A DNA stretch of 11,886 nucleotides from JACPSX01 sp035288405 [NCBI: bacterium] (GTDB lineage Bacteria > JACPSX01). Below are positions 1 to 6,247 of this stretch, one piece after another. The DNA lies in NCBI GenBank assembly GCA_035288405.1, contig DATEAK010000044.1, positions 1 through 11,886 on the forward strand, given 5' to 3'. Every line of letters starts with the position of its first letter. The stretch's first letter is position 1. The notes beneath the pieces were generated by a model. It did not search any database, was not told the origin of the DNA, and worked only from the letters and a program-made list of their open reading frames with translations. The position numbers and the translations under genes were made by a program.

Positions 1-207
1 AGAGATTCCCGAACACCTATCATTGTTCTGACCGCGTACGGGGAGGAACTCTCTCCCCATCGTTGCTGGCAGTTAAACGTGAGCCAGGTGCTGGAGAAAC
101 CGGTGACTCGCGAGCGGCTTTTGTCTTCGGTCTGGAGTGTCCTAGGAAAACCCGAACAGGGACCCATGTCCCAAGGAGGTCAACATGTGGGAATTTCTGA
201 GGGATAA
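1..207 (+). CDS. Response regulator receiver domain, C-terminal end (5' partial)
   Basis: The reading frame is open from base 1 to a TAA at 205-207, giving 68 codons with no start inside the window. The sequence shows the last third of a CheY-like receiver domain: a beta-4 strand ending in the conserved switch threonine (IIVLTAYG, T11) and a beta-5 strand with the conserved Lys-Pro pair (LEKPV, K37-P38), followed by the alpha-5 helix (RERLLSSVWSVLG). About 20 residues of tail follow and no DNA-binding domain. The protein is therefore a stand-alone receiver, a regulator with an N-terminal output domain, or a hybrid histidine kinase ending in a receiver. The phosphorylated aspartate lies upstream of the window. 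The 3' end overlaps the next small gene by 23 bases. Family assignment is good; target and partner kinase are unknown. Confidence 0.8.
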   Translation, partial: RDSRTPIIVLTAYGEELSPHRCWQLNVSQVLEKPVTRERLLSSVWSVLGKPEQGPMSQGGQHVGISEG

Positions 208-370
208 CGGACTGTGGATTGCGCTGGTCGGGGTGTTCGTCGTAATGCACCTCGCCGGCGGAGGATGCTGCGGCGGATTTCGGAAGCGTCCGGAGACGGA
301 AGGGAAAGAGGGGTCTCCGGAATCTAAAACGGGATCACCCGAGGCAGGCAGAACGGGCGGCTGTCATTAG
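185..370 (+). CDS. Small single-pass membrane protein with CC motif, DUF2933-like
   Basis: A 61-residue protein starting at an ATG with a strong Shine-Dalgarno (AAGGAGG, 5 bases before the ATG), which supports real translation although it overlaps the end of the receiver gene by 23 bases. Residues about 8-24 (NGLWIALVGVFVVMHLA) form one membrane segment. It is followed directly by a glycine-rich Gly-Gly-Gly-Cys-Cys-Gly-Gly turn and a polar Lys/Glu/Gly/Ser tail ending in Gly-Gly-Cys-His. The pattern of a short aromatic N-terminus, one helix ending in MHL and then Gly/Cys/His-rich residues recalls DUF2933-type small membrane proteins, which often sit near metal-handling genes; this is from memory and not checked. 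The Cys-Cys pair and terminal Cys-His could bind a metal. Function unknown. Confidence 0.7.
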   Translation: MWEFLRDNGLWIALVGVFVVMHLAGGGCCGGFRKRPETEGKEGSPESKTGSPEAGRTGGCH

Positions 371-390
371 ATTGGAAGACAGGACGTTCG

Positions 391-440
391 GGAACGCTGA
401 GGAATCCAAAATCATTGGTGGGGAGCTTCCCCAGCGTTCC
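391..440. repeat. Inverted repeat / potential hairpin between two small genes
   Basis: GGAACGCTG (391-399) and CAGCGTTCC (432-440) are perfect 9-base inverted repeats separated by 32 bases. A competing smaller palindrome GGGGA-GCT-TCCCC lies at 420-432. No T-run follows on either strand, so a simple intrinsic terminator is unlikely. It may be an mRNA structure between the two small cistrons or a remnant of a palindromic repeat. Confidence 0.45.
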
Positions 441-476
441 GGGTTCCACTGTTCATTGTGATTCGGAGTAGCGCTC

Positions 477-722
477 ATGCGGAGATCAATTTTCCTGCCC
501 GGAGTACTGGTTGCGGCATTTCTTCTTGTTTGGATTTGGGTCCAGACCTGGCTTGGAGAATCGATCTGGAACTTGAAGTTTGCCGAGACCAACACGCTGG
601 ATCCTCCCAAGCTCCAGGCCCTACAAACCGTTGAGGCTGACCCGGAATCACTGCTTACTTTGATCGAGCTTGTCAATGGCTTAGAGTTGGAACTCACCGG
701 CTCGTCGGGCCACAGTCATTAG
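477..722 (+). CDS. Small membrane-anchored protein of unknown function
   Basis: An 81-residue protein starting at an ATG with a weak GGAG-type ribosome site about 8 bases upstream. Residues about 5-24 (IFLPGVLVAAFLLVWIWVQT) make one N-terminal membrane anchor or uncleaved signal. A ~55-residue soluble part follows, with a leucine-rich helix (PESLLTLIELVNGLELEL) and a terminal Ser-Gly-His-Ser-His. It has no cysteine. Its stop codon lies 4 bases before the GTG start of the large membrane protein downstream, so the two are probably co-transcribed and perhaps translationally coupled. I do not recognise the family. Two neighbouring small proteins, both with one helix and a His- or Cys/His-tipped C-terminus, suggest a shared envelope role, which is only a guess. 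Confidence 0.6.
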   Translation: MRRSIFLPGVLVAAFLLVWIWVQTWLGESIWNLKFAETNTLDPPKLQALQTVEADPESLLTLIELVNGLELELTGSSGHSH

Positions 723-726
723 CGTC

Positions 727-3378
727 GTGCTGTCCTCTAGTCAAACAAGATTCTCTTTCAGCCTCCGGACTCTTTGTCCTCCTCTCCACCTTCTTTGCGT
801 ATTTGTGATTGGTCTGACCGTCCTGTCCTACGAGATCATTCTGACTCGATTCTTCTCGGCCCTGTTCTCCTATCATTTCGTGTTTGTTGCCGTGTCCCTG
901 GCCGTTCTCGGTTTGGGGTTAGGCGGTCTGTTTGCCACCAGATTCCCGAAGGGGGATGAGGCTGTTCCCCTTGTGTATGGCGTTCTGCAGGGGAGATCCG
1001 CATTCTTCCTTGGACTTTCACTCCTTATTGTCCTCGTTTTGTTTGCCAATTTTCCCTGGGTCCAAGGCGTGTGGTTTTTTAGCTTGGTCGCTCTTTTGCC
1101 ATTCGGTGTAGCCGGGTATTCTCTCGCCATGACGATGCGGTTGTTCTCCAGAGAGAGTTCACGAGTCTACTGGGCTGATCTCAGCGGCGGGGCGCTGGGC
1201 ACTCTTCTCATCGTGGTTGGGCTCCAGAAATGGGGACCCGTAGGGGCACTCCTCTTTCTCTTTGCTCTGATCACTCTAATTTCCGGATTGTGCTTTCTCC
1301 AGGCCCGCACCTGGAAGTGGTTCGGAGCGGTCTCAAGCCTTTTCTTACTTCTTATTCCTTTGTGGGAATTGAGCACTCCGGGAGGACCGGTGGACTTACG
1401 CGGGGGTCGCAGGCAAGGATCAGAGAATCAACTGAGCCGGCTGTTTCAGAATCCTGAACTCGGAACGACTCTCATCTCAAGTAAATGGAACGCCTTCGCC
1501 CGCACGGATGTGGTTGAAATTTGGGAGGCGGAAAAACGGGCTCGACTCCTGTTCACGGACGGCGGCGGGGCTTCCCTGATTCCCCAGTTTCCGGGTGATT
1601 TGCTGGAGCATTCCTGGGTTGAGGAAGATCCGGGGCTGTTTCCCTTTCTCGCCGCCGCTCCCAGGAAAGTCCTGGTGATAGGAGCTGGCGGCGGGCGGGA
1701 TGTCCTCCTGTCTCTCCGGGGCGGGGCCAAAGAAATTACGGCGGTAGACATAAACCCCGAGACCCTGAGAGCCGTGAGGCGTTACGCGGGGGATCTGGTC
1801 CGGCTCAAGAACGTACGCTGGGTTGTGGATGAGGGAAGGGGATTTTTGCAGGGCAGCAAGGAGCGGTATGATCTCATCTATCTCCCCCTGGTCTACACGG
1901 ATCGTCCCGAAGCCATCAGTTATTCTCTGGTGGAGAATTACGTCTTCACCCGCGAGGCGTTCCGGGAATATCTCGATCACCTCACGGAAAAGGGGTTGCT
2001 GGTCGTCCGGTCCCACGATTTTAACGACTTTACCCGGGCAGCGCTTACCGCTCTGGAGGCCCTGGAAGGGCGGAACGGAAATTATTCCGGAGCCATGGGC
2101 CACCTGATCGGTGTGCACCGCAGCGACGGTTTCCTCCTGGATCCCCAGGAGGTGAGCTATCCGCTGTTGCTGGTTCGCAGAACTCCCTACCAACCCCAGG
2201 AGTCCTCACGCATTCTGAAGATTGCACTTGGGGCCGGGATGTATCCAATTTTTATCCCGGGGCTGGTTGCACGGTTTCCGTTCACGGCTCTTGCCGCCGG
2301 CCGGGAAACCCCGCAGAAATTTAGCAGTCGCTTTCCTCAAAACTTTACACCGACTCGGGATGATCGGCCGTTCTTTTACCAAATGAATCGATTCCCACCC
2401 CGGCCGTTGACGCTTTTGCTTCTGTTCGTATCCGCCGTCTTGCTGACTTTGCTCTTTGTCTACTTCCGGCACTGCGGGAGTTTCCCTCTGCGGCGCCCTT
2501 TAAAAGCGGCGGCCCTCTATTTCTCCGCCTTGGGTGTAGGATACATGTTGATTGAAGTGGCTCTCCTGCAGCGCTTCCTCCAGCTCCTCGGGTTTCCCAC
2601 CCTAACATTTTCCGTTCTCTTGTTTGTCCTTCTTCTTGCCGGAGGAGTGGGGAGCTGGTGCAGCCGGTTGATTCCCGTGGAACGAACTGCTCGGTTTGTC
2701 TCAATTCTGGTGCTTGGACTCCTCGTTGCGAGTTTCCTTTTTTCCCGGGCTTTGCCTCCTTTGTTTTCCTGGGCTGCCTCCCTGGATCTTTGGACGCGAT
2801 CGCTCGTATCCATGGCAGTTCTCTTTCCGTTGGGTTTTTTCCTGGGAATCCCTTTCCCTATTGGGATTCGTCTCCTGGAACACGGAGGTCTAGAGAGCGA
2901 GATCCCCTGGATGTGGGGGCTCAACGGGGTCGCTTCGGTGCTGGGATCGGTGGCGGCTGTGGCGATGGCGCTGATCCTGGGAACAAGCTGGGCCTTCCTA
3001 CTGGGGGGACTTTGCTACTGGGCGCTTGTGCCGACCGCTCTCCGAGGGCTCTCGGAGCACTCCGTTGCTCCTTCTCCGAGATGCCCTTCCGAGTCTGGAG
3101 GTGGCGGCTCCACGGGAATCTGGTGGGCTAACAGCGAATTACCGTTTCGATTCAGGCGTGTTGGCAGGCAAGGGAACAGAAAGCCTGCCTCTCGGAGCTG
3201 GCGCGAGCCGCAGATCGACTTGCCGCCTGGTAGCGGACGGCCCCGCAGGCTGTGCGCACCGTTGCTCGCACTGAGTTGCCATGAGCCTTCGGCTCACCCG
3301 TGCATCATGAAAATCCCCCCTCCCTTTCCCTCCCCGAGGGGGGAGGGAAAGGGAGGGGGTGAGCAGAGGATTTTCTAG
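727..3378 (+). CDS. Multi-pass membrane protein with spermidine-synthase-like Rossmann domain
   Basis: The ORF has 883 codons from a GTG; no clear ribosome site is seen, and coupling to the small gene ending 4 bases upstream is likely. Order: about seven hydrophobic segments (residues ~20-215), a soluble Rossmann domain (~240-550), and about seven more segments (~560-773). In the Rossmann domain the nucleotide loop is KVLVIGAGGGRD (314-325), the ribose-binding acid is in VDINP (D341), and DEGRGFL follows (368-374). This is the layout of the membrane-embedded spermine/spermidine-synthase-like family. At the site where true aminopropyltransferases carry a catalytic acidic motif (DSxDP type) this protein reads YDLIYLPLVYTD (381-392), so polyamine synthesis is doubtful and a methyltransferase-like or substrate-binding role is possible. 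Residues ~774-883 are Arg/Pro/Ser/Gly-rich, unlike the rest, and run through repeats; the true end is probably near 3050-3131, with a frameshift possible. Confidence 0.75.
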   Translation: MLSSSQTRFSFSLRTLCPPLHLLCVFVIGLTVLSYEIILTRFFSALFSYHFVFVAVSLAVLGLGLGGLFATRFPKGDEAVPLVYGVLQGRSAFFLGLSLLIVLVLFANFPWVQGVWFFSLVALLPFGVAGYSLAMTMRLFSRESSRVYWADLSGGALGTLLIVVGLQKWGPVGALLFLFALITLISGLCFLQARTWKWFGAVSSLFLLLIPLWELSTPGGPVDLRGGRRQGSENQLSRLFQNPELGTTLISSKWNAFARTDVVEIWEAEKRARLLFTDGGGASLIPQFPGDLLEHSWVEEDPGLFPFLAAAPRKVLVIGAGGGRDVLLSLRGGAKEITAVDINPETLRAVRRYAGDLVRLKNVRWVVDEGRGFLQGSKERYDLIYLPLVYTDRPEAISYSLVENYVFTREAFREYLDHLTEKGLLVVRSHDFNDFTRAALTALEALEGRNGNYSGAMGHLIGVHRSDGFLLDPQEVSYPLLLVRRTPYQPQESSRILKIALGAGMYPIFIPGLVARFPFTALAAGRETPQKFSSRFPQNFTPTRDDRPFFYQMNRFPPRPLTLLLLFVSAVLLTLLFVYFRHCGSFPLRRPLKAAALYFSALGVGYMLIEVALLQRFLQLLGFPTLTFSVLLFVLLLAGGVGSWCSRLIPVERTARFVSILVLGLLVASFLFSRALPPLFSWAASLDLWTRSLVSMAVLFPLGFFLGIPFPIGIRLLEHGGLESEIPWMWGLNGVASVLGSVAAVAMALILGTSWAFLLGGLCYWALVPTALRGLSEHSVAPSPRCPSESGGGGSTGIWWANSELPFRFRRVGRQGNRKPASRSWREPQIDLPPGSGRPRRLCAPLLALSCHEPSAHPCIMKIPPPFPSPRGEGKGGGEQRIF
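3282..3296. repeat. Small hairpin TGAGCC-TTC-GGCTCA
   Basis: A perfect 6-base stem with a 3-base loop, inside the presumed non-coding tail of the upstream ORF. No T-run follows. Its position supports the view that this part of the ORF is not protein-coding. Confidence 0.4.
3309..3375. repeat. Long palindromic intergenic element, possible bidirectional terminator
   Basis: The core is a perfect 20-base inverted repeat of C/T-rich (3316-3335) and G/A-rich (3340-3359) arms around a 4-base loop GAGG. The outer edges are also inverted: GAAAATCC (3309-3316) and GGATTTTC (3368-3375). The homopurine/homopyrimidine arms and the GAAAATCC/GGATTTTC borders match a widespread class of bacterial intergenic palindromes that annotation pipelines often mis-translate as Pro-Ser-Pro-Arg-Gly-Glu-Gly peptides; that comparison is from memory. 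It lies between convergent genes (the large + strand ORF and the - strand binding-protein gene), where it could end transcription from both sides. Copies elsewhere in the genome are expected. Confidence 0.8.
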
Positions 3379-3410
3379 GCCGAATCTAGCCAGAGGCAGG
3401 CTTCGCTCGA

Positions 3411-4415
3411 TCAGGGGGTGTAATAGCTGTCGATATAGCCGGCTGCCTCCTTGGCGAACATCCCCATCTCCATAGCCTCCCGGAGATAGTTCTTGGAGGC
3501 CCTCAGCGCGGAGGCATCAGGCCAGGTGAAGTCTGCCGGGAGCAAGAACTCCCGGGTCCGCTGCCAGGCCAGAGTGAGCTCTTCGGGCTTGTCCAATCCA
3601 AAGAACTGTTTCGCATACTTCCGGAAATGGGCCTCATCCTGCTGGACGCCCCGGTAGGCCTCCGTCCAGGCGGCCCGCAGCTTGGAGGCCAGAGCGGGGT
3701 TTGCCTTGATCCAGGGTTCCAGGCCGCCAAGCCAGATTATGGGGAAGACTTTGGTGTTCAGAAGGGTGTTTAGCTCATCCCGAAATCCCAGGATCGTTCT
3801 GTATTTTCCCGTCATGAGAAGCCGGGAGACATGGGATTCCCAGAGGATGCCCGCTTGCACCTCGCCCCTTTCCAGCACGGCGATGATCGCCGGCGCTCCG
3901 AGCTTTTTCAGTTGAAAATCCTTTTCGATGTTGAAGCCTTTTTTCCTCATCATGAAGTCAAACAAGTTGTACAGGCCGGTTATTTCCGGGGTGAGGGCGA
4001 TGGATTTCCCCTTCAGATCTTCCACCTTCTGGTACGGCGAATCCTTCCGGACCAGAACGTACATATGGGAGGTCTGATAGGGCTGGATCAGGCGGATCGG
4101 GATGCCCTGCATGTTGGCCCGCAGCCCCGCCTCGGGCGTCATCAACCCCACGGAAATGGCCTGTACGCCCAGAAGACGCTGGATCTCCGGGACGCCCGCC
4201 CAGCGCGGTTTCATGATGAACCCGTTCTTGCGGTCCAGGCCCTTGTCCAGAATGTACTGGCCTCCCAGGCCGAAAAGCCCGTCCTGGGGAAGGCCCACCT
4301 CGACCGTGGGGAGCTCGGCCGCCTGTACTTTCGGAAAAGAAGCCGATATTCCCCACAGGGACATCAGGACTACCGCGGCGATGATCAGGATCTTGCTGGA
4401 ATGCCTTCTCATCAT
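3411..4415 (-). CDS. NitT/TauT-type ABC transporter substrate-binding protein
   Basis: 334 residues from an ATG preceded by a strong GAGGAGG site 4 bases upstream; the start overlaps the ATPase stop as TAATG, a sign of translational coupling (a second ATG follows at once). The N-terminus is a signal peptide: MMRRHSSK, a hydrophobic stretch (residues ~9-26) and an Ala-X-Ala-type cleavage region near AAVVL...VQAAE (~33-35). The mature part has the SsuA/NMT1-like periplasmic binding fold: PTVEVGLPQDG at the start, a mid-protein VEDLKGKSIALTPE segment typical of the lobe crossover, and a C-terminal helical region. In this family such proteins capture small ligands (nitrate, sulfonates, taurine, pyrimidine precursors and others) in the periplasm. 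No residue pattern I can read fixes the ligand. It is the last gene of the importer operon, convergent with the large membrane protein. Confidence 0.88.
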   Translation of the reverse strand: MMRRHSSKILIIAAVVLMSLWGISASFPKVQAAELPTVEVGLPQDGLFGLGGQYILDKGLDRKNGFIMKPRWAGVPEIQRLLGVQAISVGLMTPEAGLRANMQGIPIRLIQPYQTSHMYVLVRKDSPYQKVEDLKGKSIALTPEITGLYNLFDFMMRKKGFNIEKDFQLKKLGAPAIIAVLERGEVQAGILWESHVSRLLMTGKYRTILGFRDELNTLLNTKVFPIIWLGGLEPWIKANPALASKLRAAWTEAYRGVQQDEAHFRKYAKQFFGLDKPEELTLAWQRTREFLLPADFTWPDASALRASKNYLREAMEMGMFAKEAAGYIDSYYTP

Positions 4416-5188
4416 TAAACCTCCTCTTTGATGAGATTGAGAACCGTCTGGAGCACCTTTTTCTTGAACTCGATAAAGTGCAAGTCGTCCAGGCTCCTCT
4501 CCGTGCCGGGAAAGGGGTTATCGAAAATGTTCACGACGCGCGCGGGCCTGGCGGACAGGACCACGATCCGATCTCCCATGTAGGCGGCTTCCTCCACGTC
4601 GTGGGTCACTAAAAGGGTGGTCTGCTTCAGGAGGGCGCAGATCGAAAGCGTATCCTCTCGCAACTTACGGGCTGTCAACTGATCCAGCTTGCTGTAAGGC
4701 TCGTCCATGAGAAGAACTTCCGGCTGGACCACGAGGCCGCGGGCGAGCCCGATTCTCTGGCGCATCCCCCCGGACAGATAGAGGGGGTACTGCTTGCGGA
4801 ACTCGAGAAGGCCCACCAAGTCCAGGTATTTGTGAACCCGCTCCGGCCATTCAGAGGAAGGCACCTTCATGCCTTTCAGGGCGAAGATGAGGTTGTCTTC
4901 CACGCGCTTCCAGTTGAGCAGGCGGGGGTCTTGGAACACATACCCCAGCTTCGGCGGACGGGCCCCCGACTTCTGGTGGTTCGAGATGATCTCCACCTGG
5001 CCCCGATCCACGCGATCGAGGCCCGAGATCACGTTCAGAAGGGTGGACTTGCCGCAGCCCGACGGGCCCAGCAGGCAGGTGATGTCGTACGCCTTCGTAT
5101 CGAAGGAAACCCCATCCAGGACCAGCATCTCGGTGCCGTCTTCCCGGGGGAAGAACTTGACGGCCCGATCCACATGGATATAGGCCAT
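4415..5188 (-). CDS. NitT/TauT-type ABC transporter ATP-binding protein
   Basis: 257 residues, close to the usual length for SsuB/TauB/NrtD-type ATPases. All motifs are intact: Walker A GPSGCGKST (41-49), Q-loop glutamine in YVFQDPRLL (Q86), signature LSGGMRQR (138-145), Walker B VLLMDEP with catalytic E163 (158-164), D-loop SKLD, and H-loop histidine in LVTHDVEEA (H196). It hydrolyses ATP on the cytoplasmic face to drive import through the permease encoded just upstream. The ATG lies 3 bases after the permease stop, and its own stop overlaps the start of the binding-protein gene by one base. The dimer would be a homodimer, since only one ATPase gene is present. Ligand unknown. Confidence 0.93.
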   Translation of the reverse strand: MAYIHVDRAVKFFPREDGTEMLVLDGVSFDTKAYDITCLLGPSGCGKSTLLNVISGLDRVDRGQVEIISNHQKSGARPPKLGYVFQDPRLLNWKRVEDNLIFALKGMKVPSSEWPERVHKYLDLVGLLEFRKQYPLYLSGGMRQRIGLARGLVVQPEVLLMDEPYSKLDQLTARKLREDTLSICALLKQTTLLVTHDVEEAAYMGDRIVVLSARPARVVNIFDNPFPGTERSLDDLHFIEFKKKVLQTVLNLIKEEV

Positions 5189-5191
5189 GGG

Positions 5192-6061
5192 TCAACGCCT
5201 CCACGCCTCGACCCGGGGGCGCCAGCGCGTCACAGTTCGCTCGAACCACCCGATGAGGCCGAACTCGATCAGGATCATGACGATCAGGAAGGTGAGGGCC
5301 CAGGCCAGCACGGTCTTCATGGAGAAGACGTTGAAGCCTCGGACCACCTGATAGCCCACTCCATCGCTGAAGCCGAACATTTCCACCACCACGACTACTT
5401 TCCAGGCCAGTCCCAGACCGTAACGGATGGCCGCCAGGATATGGGAGATGAGCTGAGGCAGGATCACCTCGACGATTTTCATCAGGGGAGTGGCCTGGAA
5501 GACATTGCTCATGTCGATGAGATCTTTGTCGATGGACTTCGTGCCCTGCCAGATGCTGATGGTCAGCATGGGAAAGATCGTGATGGCCACGGCGGCATAG
5601 GCGCTGGTCTCCGTCAGGCCGAAGAACATGATCATGAGCACGGCCCAAATGAGTCCCGGCATGGTGAGCCCCAGAATGACGGGCGGTTCGAAAAAGCTCT
5701 CCATGTTGCGCAGAGTTCCCATGAGGATCCCGAGCGGGATGCTGACGGCCATGGCCAGGCCGAAGCCGACCAGGACCCGGCGCAGCGTACTCCCCATCTC
5801 CACGAAGAAGTTTCCCGAGCTGATGATGGCACCCGCCTCCGCGAGAGTTTCCCAGGGCTTGGGGATCAGGGTAGGGGGGAAAATCAGGCTCAGGATCCAC
5901 CAGATAAAGAAGATCGCCACGACAGAGGCGATCCTGAGACTGTTGTTCCAAACCGCCTTCTTCCCGCGGGCAGCTTTTGGGCGGGGAGGGACCAGCACAT
6001 CGTCTTGGGAAAAGGGTTCCGCTTCGCCCGGCACGACCAGGGCCTTCTCTTGCTTTGCCAC
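5192..6061 (-). CDS. NitT/TauT-type ABC transporter permease
   Basis: 289 residues from a GTG with GAGGA about 9 bases upstream. A ~40-residue polar cytoplasmic N-terminus rich in Lys/Pro precedes about six membrane segments, beginning with IASVVAIFFIWWILSLIF (~47-64). The cytoplasmic coupling (EAA) loop is visible as DMSNVFQATPLMKIVEVILPQ (about residues 182-202), the region that docks on the ATPase. The length and layout fit SsuC/TauC/NrtB-type permeases, apart from a slightly long N-terminus. It is the first gene of the operon permease-ATPase-binding protein. No metabolic enzyme that would reveal the substrate is adjacent. The divergent or preceding gene on the same strand (selenoprotein) is separated by 186 bases containing a hairpin and a probable promoter. 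Confidence 0.9.
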   Translation of the reverse strand: MAKQEKALVVPGEAEPFSQDDVLVPPRPKAARGKKAVWNNSLRIASVVAIFFIWWILSLIFPPTLIPKPWETLAEAGAIISSGNFFVEMGSTLRRVLVGFGLAMAVSIPLGILMGTLRNMESFFEPPVILGLTMPGLIWAVLMIMFFGLTETSAYAAVAITIFPMLTISIWQGTKSIDKDLIDMSNVFQATPLMKIVEVILPQLISHILAAIRYGLGLAWKVVVVVEMFGFSDGVGYQVVRGFNVFSMKTVLAWALTFLIVMILIEFGLIGWFERTVTRWRPRVEAWRR

Positions 6062-6102
6062 CAGCTTTCCTCGGGGTTCCTGGGTTTTGGATAATTTTTG
6101 CT

Positions 6103-6131
6103 ATTATATCCCAAGGCAGGCAAGATAAAAA
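6103..6131 (-). promoter_or_regulatory. Probable sigma-70-type promoter of the ABC importer operon
   Basis: On the - strand a perfect TATAAT (6108-6103) lies about 42 bases upstream of the permease GTG. The -35 region at a 17-base spacing (6131-6126) reads TTTTTA, a poor match to TTGACA, so an activator may be needed or the match may be fortuitous. The location directly before the first gene of the operon supports the call. Confidence 0.4.
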
Positions 6132-6158
6132 GATTTTTGAGGAAGCGGACAATCTGCC

Positions 6159-6213
6159 GCGGAAACCGTGGGCTTGCCGTCCGGTAGATATGGCGGCAGC
6201 CCAGGTTTTCCGC
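6159..6213. repeat. Long imperfect hairpin after the selenoprotein gene, possible terminator
   Basis: Arms at 6159-6179 and 6194-6213 are inverted copies (GCGGAAACC pairs with GGTTTTCCGC with one bulged base; TGGGCTTGCCG pairs with CGGCAGCCCA with one bulged base) around a 14-base loop. It lies 35 bases beyond the selenoprotein stop and upstream of the importer promoter, so it may end transcription of the selenoprotein unit. No T-run follows directly on the - strand; T-rich sequence appears only about 20 bases further on. It could equally be a dispersed repeat. Confidence 0.5.
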
Positions 6214-6247
6214 AAATCGCCGGCTTGCCTGGAGCTGTCCAGTCGGT

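Larger units (their letters stand above)
3181..3403. repeat. Pair of 12-base inverted repeats enclosing a palindrome-rich segment
   Basis: AAGCCTGCCTCT at 3181-3192 is repeated exactly in inverted orientation as AGAGGCAGGCTT at 3392-3403. Between them lie a small hairpin (3282-3296) and the large palindrome (3309-3375). A shorter GGCAGGC at 3163-3169 also pairs with GCCTGCC at 3183-3189. The arrangement resembles a short non-autonomous inverted-repeat element or an accumulation of intergenic repeats. No target-site duplication was recognised, and a chance match cannot be excluded. Confidence 0.35.

Noticed and set aside
1477-2193. 238-codon - strand frame opposite the Rossmann domain
   Set aside because: Antisense to a recognisable fold, low-complexity composition and no ribosome site.
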